This document shows, piece by piece, positions 53,195 to 61,768 of a stretch of 64,000 nt of DNA. A program made the position numbers and the translations under genes. How positions within the stretch are numbered: position 1 is the first letter of the stretch; each line of letters starts with the position of its first letter. Source of the DNA: a virus; IMG/VR virus record IMGVR_UViG_3300020465_000009, positions 1 through 64,000 of that record; one strand, 5' to 3'. The notes under the pieces were generated by a model that had not been told where the DNA came from, made no database searches, and saw only the letters and a program-made list of their open reading frames with translations.

Positions 53195-53922
53195 TAATTT
53201 GTCACGGATGTAGTTTTACAAAATACAAATGGTCAACATGGCCTAATTTTATTAGTTGGTTCAAACCATCTAGTGTGAAAAATTTCGGATTCAGTGCAAG
53301 TGGCAATGAAACTATTGCAAGAGGTGTAGTAAACAGTGTAATGAAATATAAAGATATAGAACATATGTACGTTATGTGGTCAGGATCTGACAGATATGAA
53401 ATTGTTCGAGATACTGAAGAGGATTTACAACATGAACTGGCCACGTACTCTAGATTTGATCCGGACTTTGACTGGTGTGTATGGTTTGGTGGACATCCTG
53501 ATAGTAAAAAACATGAAGAATATCAAAAACATTTTTTAAATGAAGGACAAAATTGGTTTAGGACACTAGAAAAAATATTGTATACCCAAATGTTTTTACA
53601 AAAACACAATATAGATTACACAATGATGATTTACAAAGCAGATGTATTAAGACATAAAAATTTATCAAATGCAGAACAATCTTTGTACAACCAAATAGAT
53701 TGGACAAAATTTAAGTTCTACAAAGACAAATTAGGTATGTGGGAATTTGCACATGAACTTTATCCAGACGAATTCGCCGAAGATAGCGATCAACATCCTT
53801 TACCCTTGACACATTACCATTGGGTAAAAGATGTAATTTTTAAAAGTAATGTTGAACCACCAGAGGAAGAATACAAAAAATTGACACAATGGAAGATCTT
53901 GAATATAAAAAACAAATACTAG
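53191..53922 (+). CDS. SGNH-hydrolase-like protein 1
   Basis: 243 residues. It starts MIICHGCSFTKYKW, where the G-x-S of the SGNH block I appears as GCS. GFSASGNETIARGVV follows in the place of the G-x-N block, then HPLPLTHYHWV near the end for the catalytic histidine. A strand MYVMWSGSDRYEIV matches the same strand in the second copy at 59580. The replacement of the usual Asp in GDS may alter activity. It overlaps radical SAM 1 by four bases (ATGA) and radical SAM 2 by 34 bases. Ester or acyl hydrolysis on a glycan or peptide is inferred. Confidence 0.6.
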   Translation: MIICHGCSFTKYKWSTWPNFISWFKPSSVKNFGFSASGNETIARGVVNSVMKYKDIEHMYVMWSGSDRYEIVRDTEEDLQHELATYSRFDPDFDWCVWFGGHPDSKKHEEYQKHFLNEGQNWFRTLEKILYTQMFLQKHNIDYTMMIYKADVLRHKNLSNAEQSLYNQIDWTKFKFYKDKLGMWEFAHELYPDEFAEDSDQHPLPLTHYHWVKDVIFKSNVEPPEEEYKKLTQWKILNIKNKY

Positions 53923-55232
53923 ATACAAAATCTGCAAGTTTCTGCGGTGCAAAATGGTACAATGCTACTATATGGTTAGGCTCTGGCCAAACTACAAGTT
54001 GTCACCACCCACTTCCTCACGCAATAGATTTAGAAGCAATCAAAACTAATCCTAGTGCAATACACAATACTTGGCAAAAGAAAAAACAACGAAAACAAAT
54101 GCAGTGTGGCGAAAGACCTGCAGGTTGTGAATACTGTTGGAAGATAGAAGATATGGGCAGAGATGCAATATCGGATAGAGTATACAAATCAAGAATACAT
54201 TCAAATGAAGCCTTAGACGAAGCATATAGATCTGATCCAGAAACAGATTGGAATTTAAAAACTTTAGAAATTGCTTTTGACAGGACTTGTAATTTTGCTT
54301 GTTCGTATTGTAATCCTGCGTTCAGCACAACTTGGGCAAGGGATATAAAACAAAAAGGTCCATACAAAAATATGACATCAGACGGACGTAATCATTTTAC
54401 CCATGCACACGATTCTGCAGAACCATATAAAAAAGATGAAACCAATCCGTATGTTGAAGCATTTTATAAATGGTGGGAAACAGACTTGCACAAAAGTTTA
54501 GAAGAATTAAGAATCACAGGCGGTGAACCTATGATGTCACCTAATCTATGGAGATTGCTGGATTGGATAGAAACACAGGGTGAAAAGATGAATCCTAATA
54601 TGCGTATTGCAATTAATTCAAACCTAGGTGCAAAACAACAAATTATTGATAGATTCAAAGACAAACTTAAAGGATTTAAAAACTTTCACTTGTATACAAG
54701 CAATGAAGCGACATTCGGACAAGCAGAATACATAAGAGATGGCTTAAATTATGGCGACTGGCACAGCAATTTTTTACATATGATGGTGGATAAAGTTCCA
54801 TCTGAAATACACAACATGGCAACAATTAACGCACTGTGTTTGGAGTCATTACCTGAGTTCTTAGAAAAATTAGTGTGGTTTAAAAGTGCAAGTAAAGTAT
54901 ATGGACCATCAGTCAACTTTACACTTAATATTTTGCGTTTTCCTAGTTTTCAATCACCATTAGTACTGCCGGATGAACTGAGAAATAAATTTAAGACCAA
55001 CATTGAACAGTTTTTAAATAACAATAAAAAGTTCTTAGAAGAGATGGAAATTAATCACACACAACGATTAATCGACTATCTTGATGTTGTTAAAACACCA
55101 CACGCCGGAGCGGCAGTGCAAAGTAAACTACAACAAGATTTTAAAAAATTCTATCAACAATACGATCTAAGGAGAGGAAAAGATTTTGTTAAGACTTTTC
55201 CAATAATAGGAGAATGGTACCGTGGCATATGA
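53889..55232 (+). CDS. Radical SAM protein 2 (N-terminal twitch type)
   Basis: 447 residues. The SAM motif CNFACSYC has cysteines at about 134, 138, 141, followed by GGEPMMS. N-terminal landmarks (FCGAKWYNATIWLGSGQTTS, CHHPLPHAID, CEYCWKIEDMGRDAISDR) align with radical SAM 1 through most of the length, so the two are recent paralogs. The C-terminal RRGKDFVKTFPIIGEWY motif matches too. No signal peptide. It overlaps its neighbours on both sides. A different cysteine spacing in the auxiliary region from SAM 3-5 suggests a separate substrate. Confidence 0.85.
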   Translation: MEDLEYKKQILDTKSASFCGAKWYNATIWLGSGQTTSCHHPLPHAIDLEAIKTNPSAIHNTWQKKKQRKQMQCGERPAGCEYCWKIEDMGRDAISDRVYKSRIHSNEALDEAYRSDPETDWNLKTLEIAFDRTCNFACSYCNPAFSTTWARDIKQKGPYKNMTSDGRNHFTHAHDSAEPYKKDETNPYVEAFYKWWETDLHKSLEELRITGGEPMMSPNLWRLLDWIETQGEKMNPNMRIAINSNLGAKQQIIDRFKDKLKGFKNFHLYTSNEATFGQAEYIRDGLNYGDWHSNFLHMMVDKVPSEIHNMATINALCLESLPEFLEKLVWFKSASKVYGPSVNFTLNILRFPSFQSPLVLPDELRNKFKTNIEQFLNNNKKFLEEMEINHTQRLIDYLDVVKTPHAGAAVQSKLQQDFKKFYQQYDLRRGKDFVKTFPIIGEWYRGI

Positions 55233-56520
55233 GTACGGGGCGAAAGAGCCTGAAAAATTAAAAATTAAAGATATGACTCCAGAGCAAAAGGAGTTGTTGA
55301 TTGAGAGTGATACTTTTTGTATGCTACCATGGATGCACCTACACGCCTTTCCGGATGGTAGGGCATATCCTTGCTGTTTTGCTTTAGACAAGTTACCAGT
55401 AGGAGATGTAAACAAACAATCAATGGAAGAGATTTGGAACGGAGACAAAATGAAAAAAATGCGTCTCAATATGTTGCAAAACAAACCATCCAAAGAGTGT
55501 TTCAAATGTTATGACCAAGAAAAATCAGGTTTCTTCAGTTTACGTTTAAGTTCAAACAAACATTTTGGACATAACATTGATATGACTAAAACAACACAAC
55601 AAGATGGATCGGCAGACTTTGTTATAAAATATTGGGATATACGTTTTAGTAATTTATGTAATATGGCTTGTAGAAGTTGTGGTACATGGTTTAGTTCTAA
55701 TTGGTACGAAGATCATAAGAAACTGACAGGTAGTCCACCACCTCACGCAAAAATAATGAGGGCAGGTAGGACTTCTAATGATATATGGGAACAGTTGTTA
55801 AAACAATTCGACCATGTTGAACAATTTTATTTTGCAGGTGGTGAACCAATTATCATGGAAGAACACTATAGAATATTAAAAGAATTAGATAAAAGAAAAA
55901 TGTATCACGTAAGATTAATTTATAATACTAATTTTAGTAAAACAAAATTTAAAGATATAGATGTTTTCGAATTATGGAATAAGTTTGATTCAGTTTCAAT
56001 AGGTGCAAGTTTAGATGCCGAGGGAGCCAGAGGAGAATTAATGCGTAAAGGAACTAAATGGGATGAAACAGTTGCAAACAGAAAACGTATGTTGGAAGTT
56101 TGTCCACAAGTTGATTTTTATATTAGTTCAACAGTAGGATTAGTTAATGCTTTACACGTTCCTGATTTTCATAAGAATTGGGTAGAACAAGGATTAATTA
56201 AACCTCAAGATTTCAATTTCAATTTATTGCAGTTTCCATTATGGCAAAGAATGGACCTACTTCCGCAAGAATTCAAAGAACAAGTTAAACAGAAATATGA
56301 AGAACACATGGTATGGCTTAAAACAAAGGATCATTTGACAAGAGCAACTAAAGGTTATGAAAGTGCTTTAGATTACATGATGAGGAGAGATAAAACAGAT
56401 AAACTGCCTTTATTTTTCCAAAACACAAGACGTTATGACGAAATTAGAAATGAAAACTTTTTAGATATATTTCCGGAATGGAAGGAGTTATTTGACAAAT
56501 ATGAGACACCGAAGACCTAA
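55222..56520 (+). CDS. Radical SAM protein 3 (N-terminal twitch type)
   Basis: 432 residues from GTG at 55222, with AGGAG nine bases upstream. N-terminus FCMLPWMHLHAFPDGRAYPC then CFALDKLPVGDVN, a SPASM-like C-x-x-P-W ... G-x-x-x-P-C-C signature, with CFKC at about 98. The SAM motif CNMACRSC has cysteines at about 146, 150, 153. FAGGEPIIM follows. The end NENFLDIFPEWKELFDKY carries the shared N-F-x-x-x-F-P motif. Members with this layout are known as N-terminal twitch domain radical SAM proteins; few have assigned reactions. Overlaps the alternative oxidase gene. Confidence 0.87.
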   Translation: MAYEYGAKEPEKLKIKDMTPEQKELLIESDTFCMLPWMHLHAFPDGRAYPCCFALDKLPVGDVNKQSMEEIWNGDKMKKMRLNMLQNKPSKECFKCYDQEKSGFFSLRLSSNKHFGHNIDMTKTTQQDGSADFVIKYWDIRFSNLCNMACRSCGTWFSSNWYEDHKKLTGSPPPHAKIMRAGRTSNDIWEQLLKQFDHVEQFYFAGGEPIIMEEHYRILKELDKRKMYHVRLIYNTNFSKTKFKDIDVFELWNKFDSVSIGASLDAEGARGELMRKGTKWDETVANRKRMLEVCPQVDFYISSTVGLVNALHVPDFHKNWVEQGLIKPQDFNFNLLQFPLWQRMDLLPQEFKEQVKQKYEEHMVWLKTKDHLTRATKGYESALDYMMRRDKTDKLPLFFQNTRRYDEIRNENFLDIFPEWKELFDKYETPKT

Positions 56521-57115
56521 AGATTTTGGAGATAAGTGTGCATTGTGGTTTACAATGAGATTGAGATGGATCGCAGATACATTTTTTGCCAAAAGATACG
56601 GACATAGAGCAGTTGTTTTAGAAACAGTTGCAGGTGTTCCGGGAATGGTAGCAGGTATGTGGAATCACCTTCGTAGTTTACGAAAAATGAAACCTGACGA
56701 CAGAGGTTGGATAAGAACACTTCTTGCAGAAGCGGAAAATGAACGTATGCATCTAATGATATTCATAGAAATTGCAAAACCTAATTGGTTTGAACGTTGG
56801 ATGATTATTACAGCACAATTTTTATTCTGGCATTTTTATATGTTTTTGTATATATTCTTTCCAAAAGTAGCACATAGAATGGTAGGATATTTTGAGGAAC
56901 AAGCAGTAATAAGTTATACATCATATCTAAAAGCCATTGACTTGGGCAAAATAGAAAATATTGATGCTCCTGATATCGCAAAAAATTACTATAGGTTAGG
57001 TCCTAATGCAAAGTTAAGAGAAGTTGTTAAAGCAGTACGAGAAGATGAAAGAGGTCATGCACAGGAAAATCATAAAATGGCCGATTACATAAAGGATGGC
57101 AATGACGAGAGTTAA
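56501..57115 (+). CDS. Alternative oxidase (diiron ubiquinol oxidase family)
   Basis: About 204 residues from ATG 56501 (TTG 56492 is an alternative; AAGGAG at 56482-56487 lies between the two spacings). All diiron ligands are present, numbered from the TTG start: E44 in LETVAGVPGMVAGM, E84 and H87 in AENERMHLM, E135/136 in YFEEQAV, E186 and H189 in EDERGH. Two hydrophobic in-plane helices (IITAQFLFWHFYMFLYIFF) fit a monotopic membrane protein. The sequence is closer to mitochondrial-type AOX than to plastid-type PTOX, judged from ETVAGVPG and NERMHL. It moves electrons from quinol to oxygen without pumping protons. It is embedded in the radical SAM operon. Confidence 0.9.
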   Translation: MRHRRPKDFGDKCALWFTMRLRWIADTFFAKRYGHRAVVLETVAGVPGMVAGMWNHLRSLRKMKPDDRGWIRTLLAEAENERMHLMIFIEIAKPNWFERWMIITAQFLFWHFYMFLYIFFPKVAHRMVGYFEEQAVISYTSYLKAIDLGKIENIDAPDIAKNYYRLGPNAKLREVVKAVREDERGHAQENHKMADYIKDGNDES

Positions 57116-58436
57116 ACCAAAAGACGGAAACAAAACATTTTGTATGGCGCCATGGACTCATACCTATCTGTCGCCACAAATGGAAAGACGTTTGTGTTGC
57201 AGTTCTCGTGAATCTTCTACTAATTTTAAACAGTATATTGATACATTTGATCCTAAGGGCAACAACGACAAAATGAATTTACAGACACTAGATCAACACT
57301 GGAACTCCGATTACATGAAATCGGTTAGAGTAAAACTTATGGCCGGTGAAGAGATACCACAGTGTGCTGTGTGTAATCACAAACTATTGAATGAGCAAGT
57401 ATACAGACAGCATTTTAATTGGTTGTACAGGAACAAAATAGAAGAGGCATTCGCGTCAACAGACGATACAGGTCATACAACAATGAAAACCGAAAGTTTT
57501 GATTACAGGTTTTCGAATCTTTGTAATTTTAGTTGTAGAATGTGTGGAGATATGTTAAGCAGTAGTTGGGAAACAGAAAACAAAAAGCACGGCAAAGGTG
57601 ACTATGAACGTTATAGGATTTGGGGAAGGAAAGACATCAAAGAACAACTAGCAAAATTCCATGATCAACAGATTGTAAAAGAATTCACAGAAGCAGTTGA
57701 AGAAAAACGCATCACTGAATTATATTGGTGCGGTGGAGAACCCTTGATGTGGAAAATACATTGGGAAGCAATGAAAAGAATAGTAGAACTTGGATACCAG
57801 GACCAAGTTTTAGCAAGATATAATTCTAATATGAGCAGAATACAATATTACAAGTACAACTTATTTGATGACATTTTAAAACATTATCCTAATTTTCAAA
57901 TATGTGCATCAATTGACGGAACAGGTGAAGTGGGAGAATACATTAGGACAGGATTGAAATATGATGTATGGCTTGAAAACGTAAAATACGGTTTGAAATT
58001 TGCCGACCAGGCGAAAAAAAGAATACAATTAGATCTCACAATTACAATGCCGGGACTGTTTGATTTAGAAAACATGGTACATCTAAGCAATAATTTACAG
58101 ACTGAACTGTTGACAAAACAAGTATTCAATTTCTCAAACGACAATGCAATGGCTCCTCTTTTTATGCCATACGATATTATGAGCGAGATAATAGACGATG
58201 CAAGGGACAAAACTATAAAATATAAAAATAAAAATTTAAACAATTTCTTTCAACAATTAGATGAGATGCAGTCACAAAAAAGAAATAACGAATTAGTGTA
58301 CAACGAAAAGGAATACAAAGAAGGACAGAAAAATGGAAAAGCGGAAGTTGAACGTTTGGACAGAATACGTGGTACAGATATTAAAAAAATATTAGGTAAA
58401 AACAAAAAGGCTTTAGAATGGTGGACAAGTATTTAA
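57102..58436 (+). CDS. Radical SAM protein 4 (N-terminal twitch type)
   Basis: About 444 residues; ATG 57102 is preferred to 57096 because AAAGGA then lies five bases upstream. N-terminal FCMAPWTHTYLSPQMERRLC and CAVCNHK supply likely auxiliary-cluster cysteines. The SAM motif CNFSCRMC is at about 141, 145, 148, then WCGGEPLMW. An ASIDGTGEVGEYIRTGLKY block is like those in radical SAM peptide maturases. The end IRGTDIKKILGKNK is a diverged form of the shared C-terminal motif. It overlaps the alternative oxidase stop by 14 bases. Confidence 0.86.
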   Translation: MTRVKPKDGNKTFCMAPWTHTYLSPQMERRLCCSSRESSTNFKQYIDTFDPKGNNDKMNLQTLDQHWNSDYMKSVRVKLMAGEEIPQCAVCNHKLLNEQVYRQHFNWLYRNKIEEAFASTDDTGHTTMKTESFDYRFSNLCNFSCRMCGDMLSSSWETENKKHGKGDYERYRIWGRKDIKEQLAKFHDQQIVKEFTEAVEEKRITELYWCGGEPLMWKIHWEAMKRIVELGYQDQVLARYNSNMSRIQYYKYNLFDDILKHYPNFQICASIDGTGEVGEYIRTGLKYDVWLENVKYGLKFADQAKKRIQLDLTITMPGLFDLENMVHLSNNLQTELLTKQVFNFSNDNAMAPLFMPYDIMSEIIDDARDKTIKYKNKNLNNFFQQLDEMQSQKRNNELVYNEKEYKEGQKNGKAEVERLDRIRGTDIKKILGKNKKALEWWTSI

Positions 58437-59590
58437 AAACAAATGTGTGTCCATTACCTTGGACGCATTTAGAAATTGATGTAAACGGTGGTGCTTCGCC
58501 ATGCTGTTTATACAAAGGTAGTATTCCAAATGTTAAGGTGTACGAAACAGATTTAAAAAAAATACAAAACAGTGAATATATGGAAAATTTAAGGCAACAG
58601 TTTAAGGACGGAATACGCCCTACAAATTGCCAAAGTTGTTGGCAGGAAGAAGATGCGGGTAAAACGTCCAAACGTATGAATTCACTTTACAAAATGAAAA
58701 ATAGTTTAACAAATTGGAATACTGATAGCGAGCCAACACTGAAATTTATAGACTTTAAGTTAGGCAACGTTTGTAATTTGAAATGTAGGATTTGTGGTAG
58801 TTGGAGTTCTAGCAAATGGGCACAGGAAGAACTTGACTACGGAGAAAATCCAGTGGCAAGAAAAAATTTGACAGAGGGTGGATGGCCAAAAAAATATCCT
58901 AAGTTTTTTGATGACGTCAAAGACAGTCTTAAAGAAGCAGAATTTTTTGAATTCACAGGCGGAGAGCCTTTTATGATACAGAATCATTTTAAAATATTGA
59001 AGCATTGTGTTGAAAAAGGTTATGCTAAAAACCAAGACATACACTACAATACAAATGGTACGCAATTACCTCCGCCACAGGTATTTGATCTATTAAAAAA
59101 TTTCAAGCGAGTAGAAGTAGCATTTAGTATAGACGATGTAGGTGAACCTTTTGAATATCAACGACATCCTGCAAAATGGGTAAAAGTAAATGAAAATTTA
59201 ATTGAATGGAAAAAAATGCAAACACCTAATATGGAATTTCAAATATGCAGTACAATAAACATCTTTAATATTTTAAGTCTTGCAAAATTAAACTTATGGG
59301 TAAGACAGTTTCAACCTAAATTCTTTTATGTGAACACTTGTTTTGATCCGGACGTTTTTAATATACAGACTTTGCCACAACAGGTCAAAAACATAGTAAC
59401 AGATAGATATAAGGATCTTAAAGATTTTCAAGGCACTATTAATTTTATGAACAGTATTGATAGAGACACACAAGAAATAAGAGAGCAACGAAAAGAGAGG
59501 ATTATGAAAGCAGACAAATATAGGAACGAAAATTTTGGAGAAGTGTTTCCACTATTAGATAAAATGTTGGGAGTATATCATGGAACATAA
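58418..59590 (+). CDS. Radical SAM protein 5 (N-terminal twitch type)
   Basis: 390 residues, the shortest of the five. AAAGG lies seven bases before the ATG. VCPLPWTHLEIDVNGGASPC then CLYKGSIPNVK and CQSCWQEEDAGKTSKR form the N-terminal auxiliary region. The SAM motif CNLKCRIC is at about 119, 123, 126, with FTGGEPFM and AFSIDDVGEPFEYQRHP later. The end NENFGEVFPLLDKML carries the shared motif. Overlaps radical SAM 4 and the second SGNH-like gene by 19 and 11 bases. Confidence 0.87.
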   Translation: MVDKYLKTNVCPLPWTHLEIDVNGGASPCCLYKGSIPNVKVYETDLKKIQNSEYMENLRQQFKDGIRPTNCQSCWQEEDAGKTSKRMNSLYKMKNSLTNWNTDSEPTLKFIDFKLGNVCNLKCRICGSWSSSKWAQEELDYGENPVARKNLTEGGWPKKYPKFFDDVKDSLKEAEFFEFTGGEPFMIQNHFKILKHCVEKGYAKNQDIHYNTNGTQLPPPQVFDLLKNFKRVEVAFSIDDVGEPFEYQRHPAKWVKVNENLIEWKKMQTPNMEFQICSTINIFNILSLAKLNLWVRQFQPKFFYVNTCFDPDVFNIQTLPQQVKNIVTDRYKDLKDFQGTINFMNSIDRDTQEIREQRKERIMKADKYRNENFGEVFPLLDKMLGVYHGT

Positions 59591-60395
59591 ACTTGTAATA
59601 GCAGGCGGTGATTCCTTCACTTTTGGACATGAATTGTCTGACGATGATAATGGCAAAAGAGCATCAAGAGTGAGTTGGGCATACAAATTGTTCCAGGAAA
59701 TACCAAACTGGGCAAATGGTTATGATTTTTTGAATACTGCCAAAGGCGGCATAGGTAACAGTGCTATTGCCCGTAAAGTTTTTGATTGCGTAAGTATGCA
59801 TCAGCACAAACAAAAATATGTTTTTGTGATGTGGAGTTTTGCATCAAGATACGATTGGGCCATGCCAAGACACAAACTACTTGAAGACACACGTTGGGCA
59901 ACTATCACGCCATGGGATACAAGCGATGGCATAGATGAGGCAAACAGAATATTGTCAAGCAACGAACCCCATCTCGAAGGGTGGAGACAAAGACGTGAAG
60001 AAATGCAAGAAACCAAAGTGGGTCCTTTTGCTGACAATCTTTATAGGTACGGTGCAAACAGGTACCATGAAACTTACCTTAGTTGGAAAAGCATAATTTG
60101 GTTACAAAATATATTGGAAAAGAAAAAAATACCATATCTGTTTACCTTGGCCGACAACTCATTGTTTTACGACCAAGAGAACCTTGTGTTCCAAGATGAC
60201 CGATTGATGAAATCAATGTACAAAGAAATAGATTTTACCAATTGGTTTTCTTTTGGTGAACGAATGATGGGATTTAACCAATGGACTTTATTGAACGATT
60301 ACCAAAGGGGAGTGACACATCCGCTTGACCAGGCACACTATGATGCTGTAAAATTAATGAAACCCAAACTAGATGAGATATTGACGTATGTTTAA
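59580..60395 (+). CDS. SGNH-hydrolase-like protein 2
   Basis: 271 residues. Block I is AGGDSFTFGHE (G-D-S with the nucleophile serine near residue 12). GGIGNSAIARKVF follows for the G-x-N block and THPLDQAHYDAV for D-x-x-H near residue 245. The arrangement is intact for an SGNH/GDSL esterase or acyltransferase, in contrast to the GCS variant at 53191. GGGAG-like ribosome site precedes the start. It overlaps radical SAM 5 and the following microprotein. Deacetylation of a glycan or transesterification is possible. Confidence 0.72.
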   Translation: MEHKLVIAGGDSFTFGHELSDDDNGKRASRVSWAYKLFQEIPNWANGYDFLNTAKGGIGNSAIARKVFDCVSMHQHKQKYVFVMWSFASRYDWAMPRHKLLEDTRWATITPWDTSDGIDEANRILSSNEPHLEGWRQRREEMQETKVGPFADNLYRYGANRYHETYLSWKSIIWLQNILEKKKIPYLFTLADNSLFYDQENLVFQDDRLMKSMYKEIDFTNWFSFGERMMGFNQWTLLNDYQRGVTHPLDQAHYDAVKLMKPKLDEILTYV

Positions 60396-60483
60396 AACCG
60401 TGTACAATTATATAAAAAGCAAGTATTTGCGTTGGAAAAAGTTAAGAGAACAAAAGAAAAAAGATCCTTATGTATACAAGTAG
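60388..60483 (+). CDS. 31-residue microprotein A (KKKDPYVYK family)
   Basis: MFKTVYNYIKSKYLRWKKLR followed by EQKKKDPYVYK. The ATG sits inside the stop region of the SGNH gene (ATGTTTAA) and the end overlaps the methyltransferase start by 14 bases. A basic amphipathic helix followed by a fixed D-P-[YF]-[VI]-Y-K end. A second copy at 61656-61760 on the other side of the methyltransferase has the same start context and the same end. Its function is unknown; a small regulator, anchor or substrate of neighbouring enzymes are options. Confidence 0.6.
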   Translation: MFKTVYNYIKSKYLRWKKLREQKKKDPYVYK

Positions 60484-61663
60484 TGTGTTGCAACAGGTAA
60501 AGAAAGATTTAGAGTCATGGACCACAAACTTTGTGGAAGCCAGTAATGAATTCTATGGCGGCAATTTTCCAGTTTGTCCATATGCCAGACAGGCAAGAAT
60601 TAAAGGGCAGACAACATATGCTTTGTATCCAGGAGGCAACATCAAGGAGTTCATACAAAATTCAGTGAATAAGTTGATCGAAAATGACGAACACAAACAG
60701 ATGTTAATTGTTTTGCCACCCAGGGCAAAATGGACAATTGGTATGGATAAAATGATATACAACATCAACAAAAGGATTATTCCTTTAAATTATTTTGCAC
60801 TGAAAGGCAGTGCTAACGGATCTAAAAGCAGTTACCCCGGATTGTTAAACAAAGGAGAATATCAATTGATAGGACTGAACACATTAGACAAAGTGCTTGA
60901 AGGAGTAGAATGGCTCAAGCAAAAAGGCTACTACAAAAATTGGAGTGAGCAACACTACAACGACATAGTTGTAAGACGACAACGTATGTACGACAAGTAT
61001 GGAAAACAAGATATCAAGGCTTTCTACGACAAAAACAACTTTCCAGGCAAGTATTCGGCAAATGACCTTTTAGAATACTACAATGGAAATAGGTATCTAA
61101 ATTTTATACAGCAATACATATCAGGAAGATTTACAGTGCTTGATGCAGGTTGTGGCACAGGATTCACAACAAATTATTTTGCTAGGAAAAATACAGATTT
61201 AAAATTTACAGGAATAGATTTTGCAGAAAGTATCACATGGGCAGAGAAAATTAGCAGTGAATTGCAGTTAAGGAATACAAATTACATCAAGGCAGATTTA
61301 AATGATTTTGAATCAGATACAAAATATAATGTAGTGTTGTGCCAAGGGGTATTACATCACATTCCTGCCTATAACAAAGTATTAAAAAAATTACAAGGAA
61401 TGGTCAATAGCAACGGACTATTCATAATAGGTTTATATCATCCATGGGGGAAGATGTTACAAAGACTTTTACCAACGCAATATCAAAGTAATGTGTTGGA
61501 AGAAGACCAAGAAAAAAATCCTTTTGAATTATCATTTACAAAAAAAGAAGTTGTAAAGATGTTCAAAGGATACACACTAATAGACAGCCACCCTTCGGCT
61601 CTAATGAATTGGAGGAACGGAGGATTGACTGTTTATGTTTTTAGAAAGGCAAAATATGTTTAA
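60470..61663 (+). CDS. CPxAR-domain/SAM methyltransferase fusion
   Basis: 397 residues. Residues ~1-180 repeat the domain of the protein at 9422-9964 (PVCPYARQA near 36, LNKGEYQLIGL near 128, GYYKNWSEQHYNDI near 150). Residues ~215-397 are a class I SAM-dependent methyltransferase: VLDAGCGTGFTTNYF motif I near 225, LKFTGIDFAES, YNVVLCQGVLHHIPA near 285 and GLFIIGLYHPWG. The methyl acceptor is unknown. Flanked by microproteins A and B with overlapping reading frames on both sides. Confidence 0.8.
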   Translation: MYTSSVLQQVKKDLESWTTNFVEASNEFYGGNFPVCPYARQARIKGQTTYALYPGGNIKEFIQNSVNKLIENDEHKQMLIVLPPRAKWTIGMDKMIYNINKRIIPLNYFALKGSANGSKSSYPGLLNKGEYQLIGLNTLDKVLEGVEWLKQKGYYKNWSEQHYNDIVVRRQRMYDKYGKQDIKAFYDKNNFPGKYSANDLLEYYNGNRYLNFIQQYISGRFTVLDAGCGTGFTTNYFARKNTDLKFTGIDFAESITWAEKISSELQLRNTNYIKADLNDFESDTKYNVVLCQGVLHHIPAYNKVLKKLQGMVNSNGLFIIGLYHPWGKMLQRLLPTQYQSNVLEEDQEKNPFELSFTKKEVVKMFKGYTLIDSHPSALMNWRNGGLTVYVFRKAKYV

Positions 61664-61760
61664 TTGGATTAAGAAAATCTATAACAAGATCAAATCAGAA
61701 ATTGCTTATAGAAAAAGACTGAAAGAACTTAAGAAAAAAGACCCGTTCATTTACAAATAG
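61656..61760 (+). CDS. 34-residue microprotein B (KKKDPFIYK family)
   Basis: MFNWIKKIYNKIKSEIAYRK then RLKELKKKDPFIYK. As with microprotein A, the ATG lies in ATGTTTAA overlapping the upstream stop. The C-terminal L-[RK]-E-x-K-K-K-D-P-[YF]-[VI]-Y-K is nearly identical between the two. Paralogous duplication around one gene is clear. The ending is reminiscent of small basic proteins in marine T4-like phages, but none has an assigned role known to me. Confidence 0.6.
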   Translation: MFNWIKKIYNKIKSEIAYRKRLKELKKKDPFIYK

Positions 61761-61768
61761 GATAAAGA

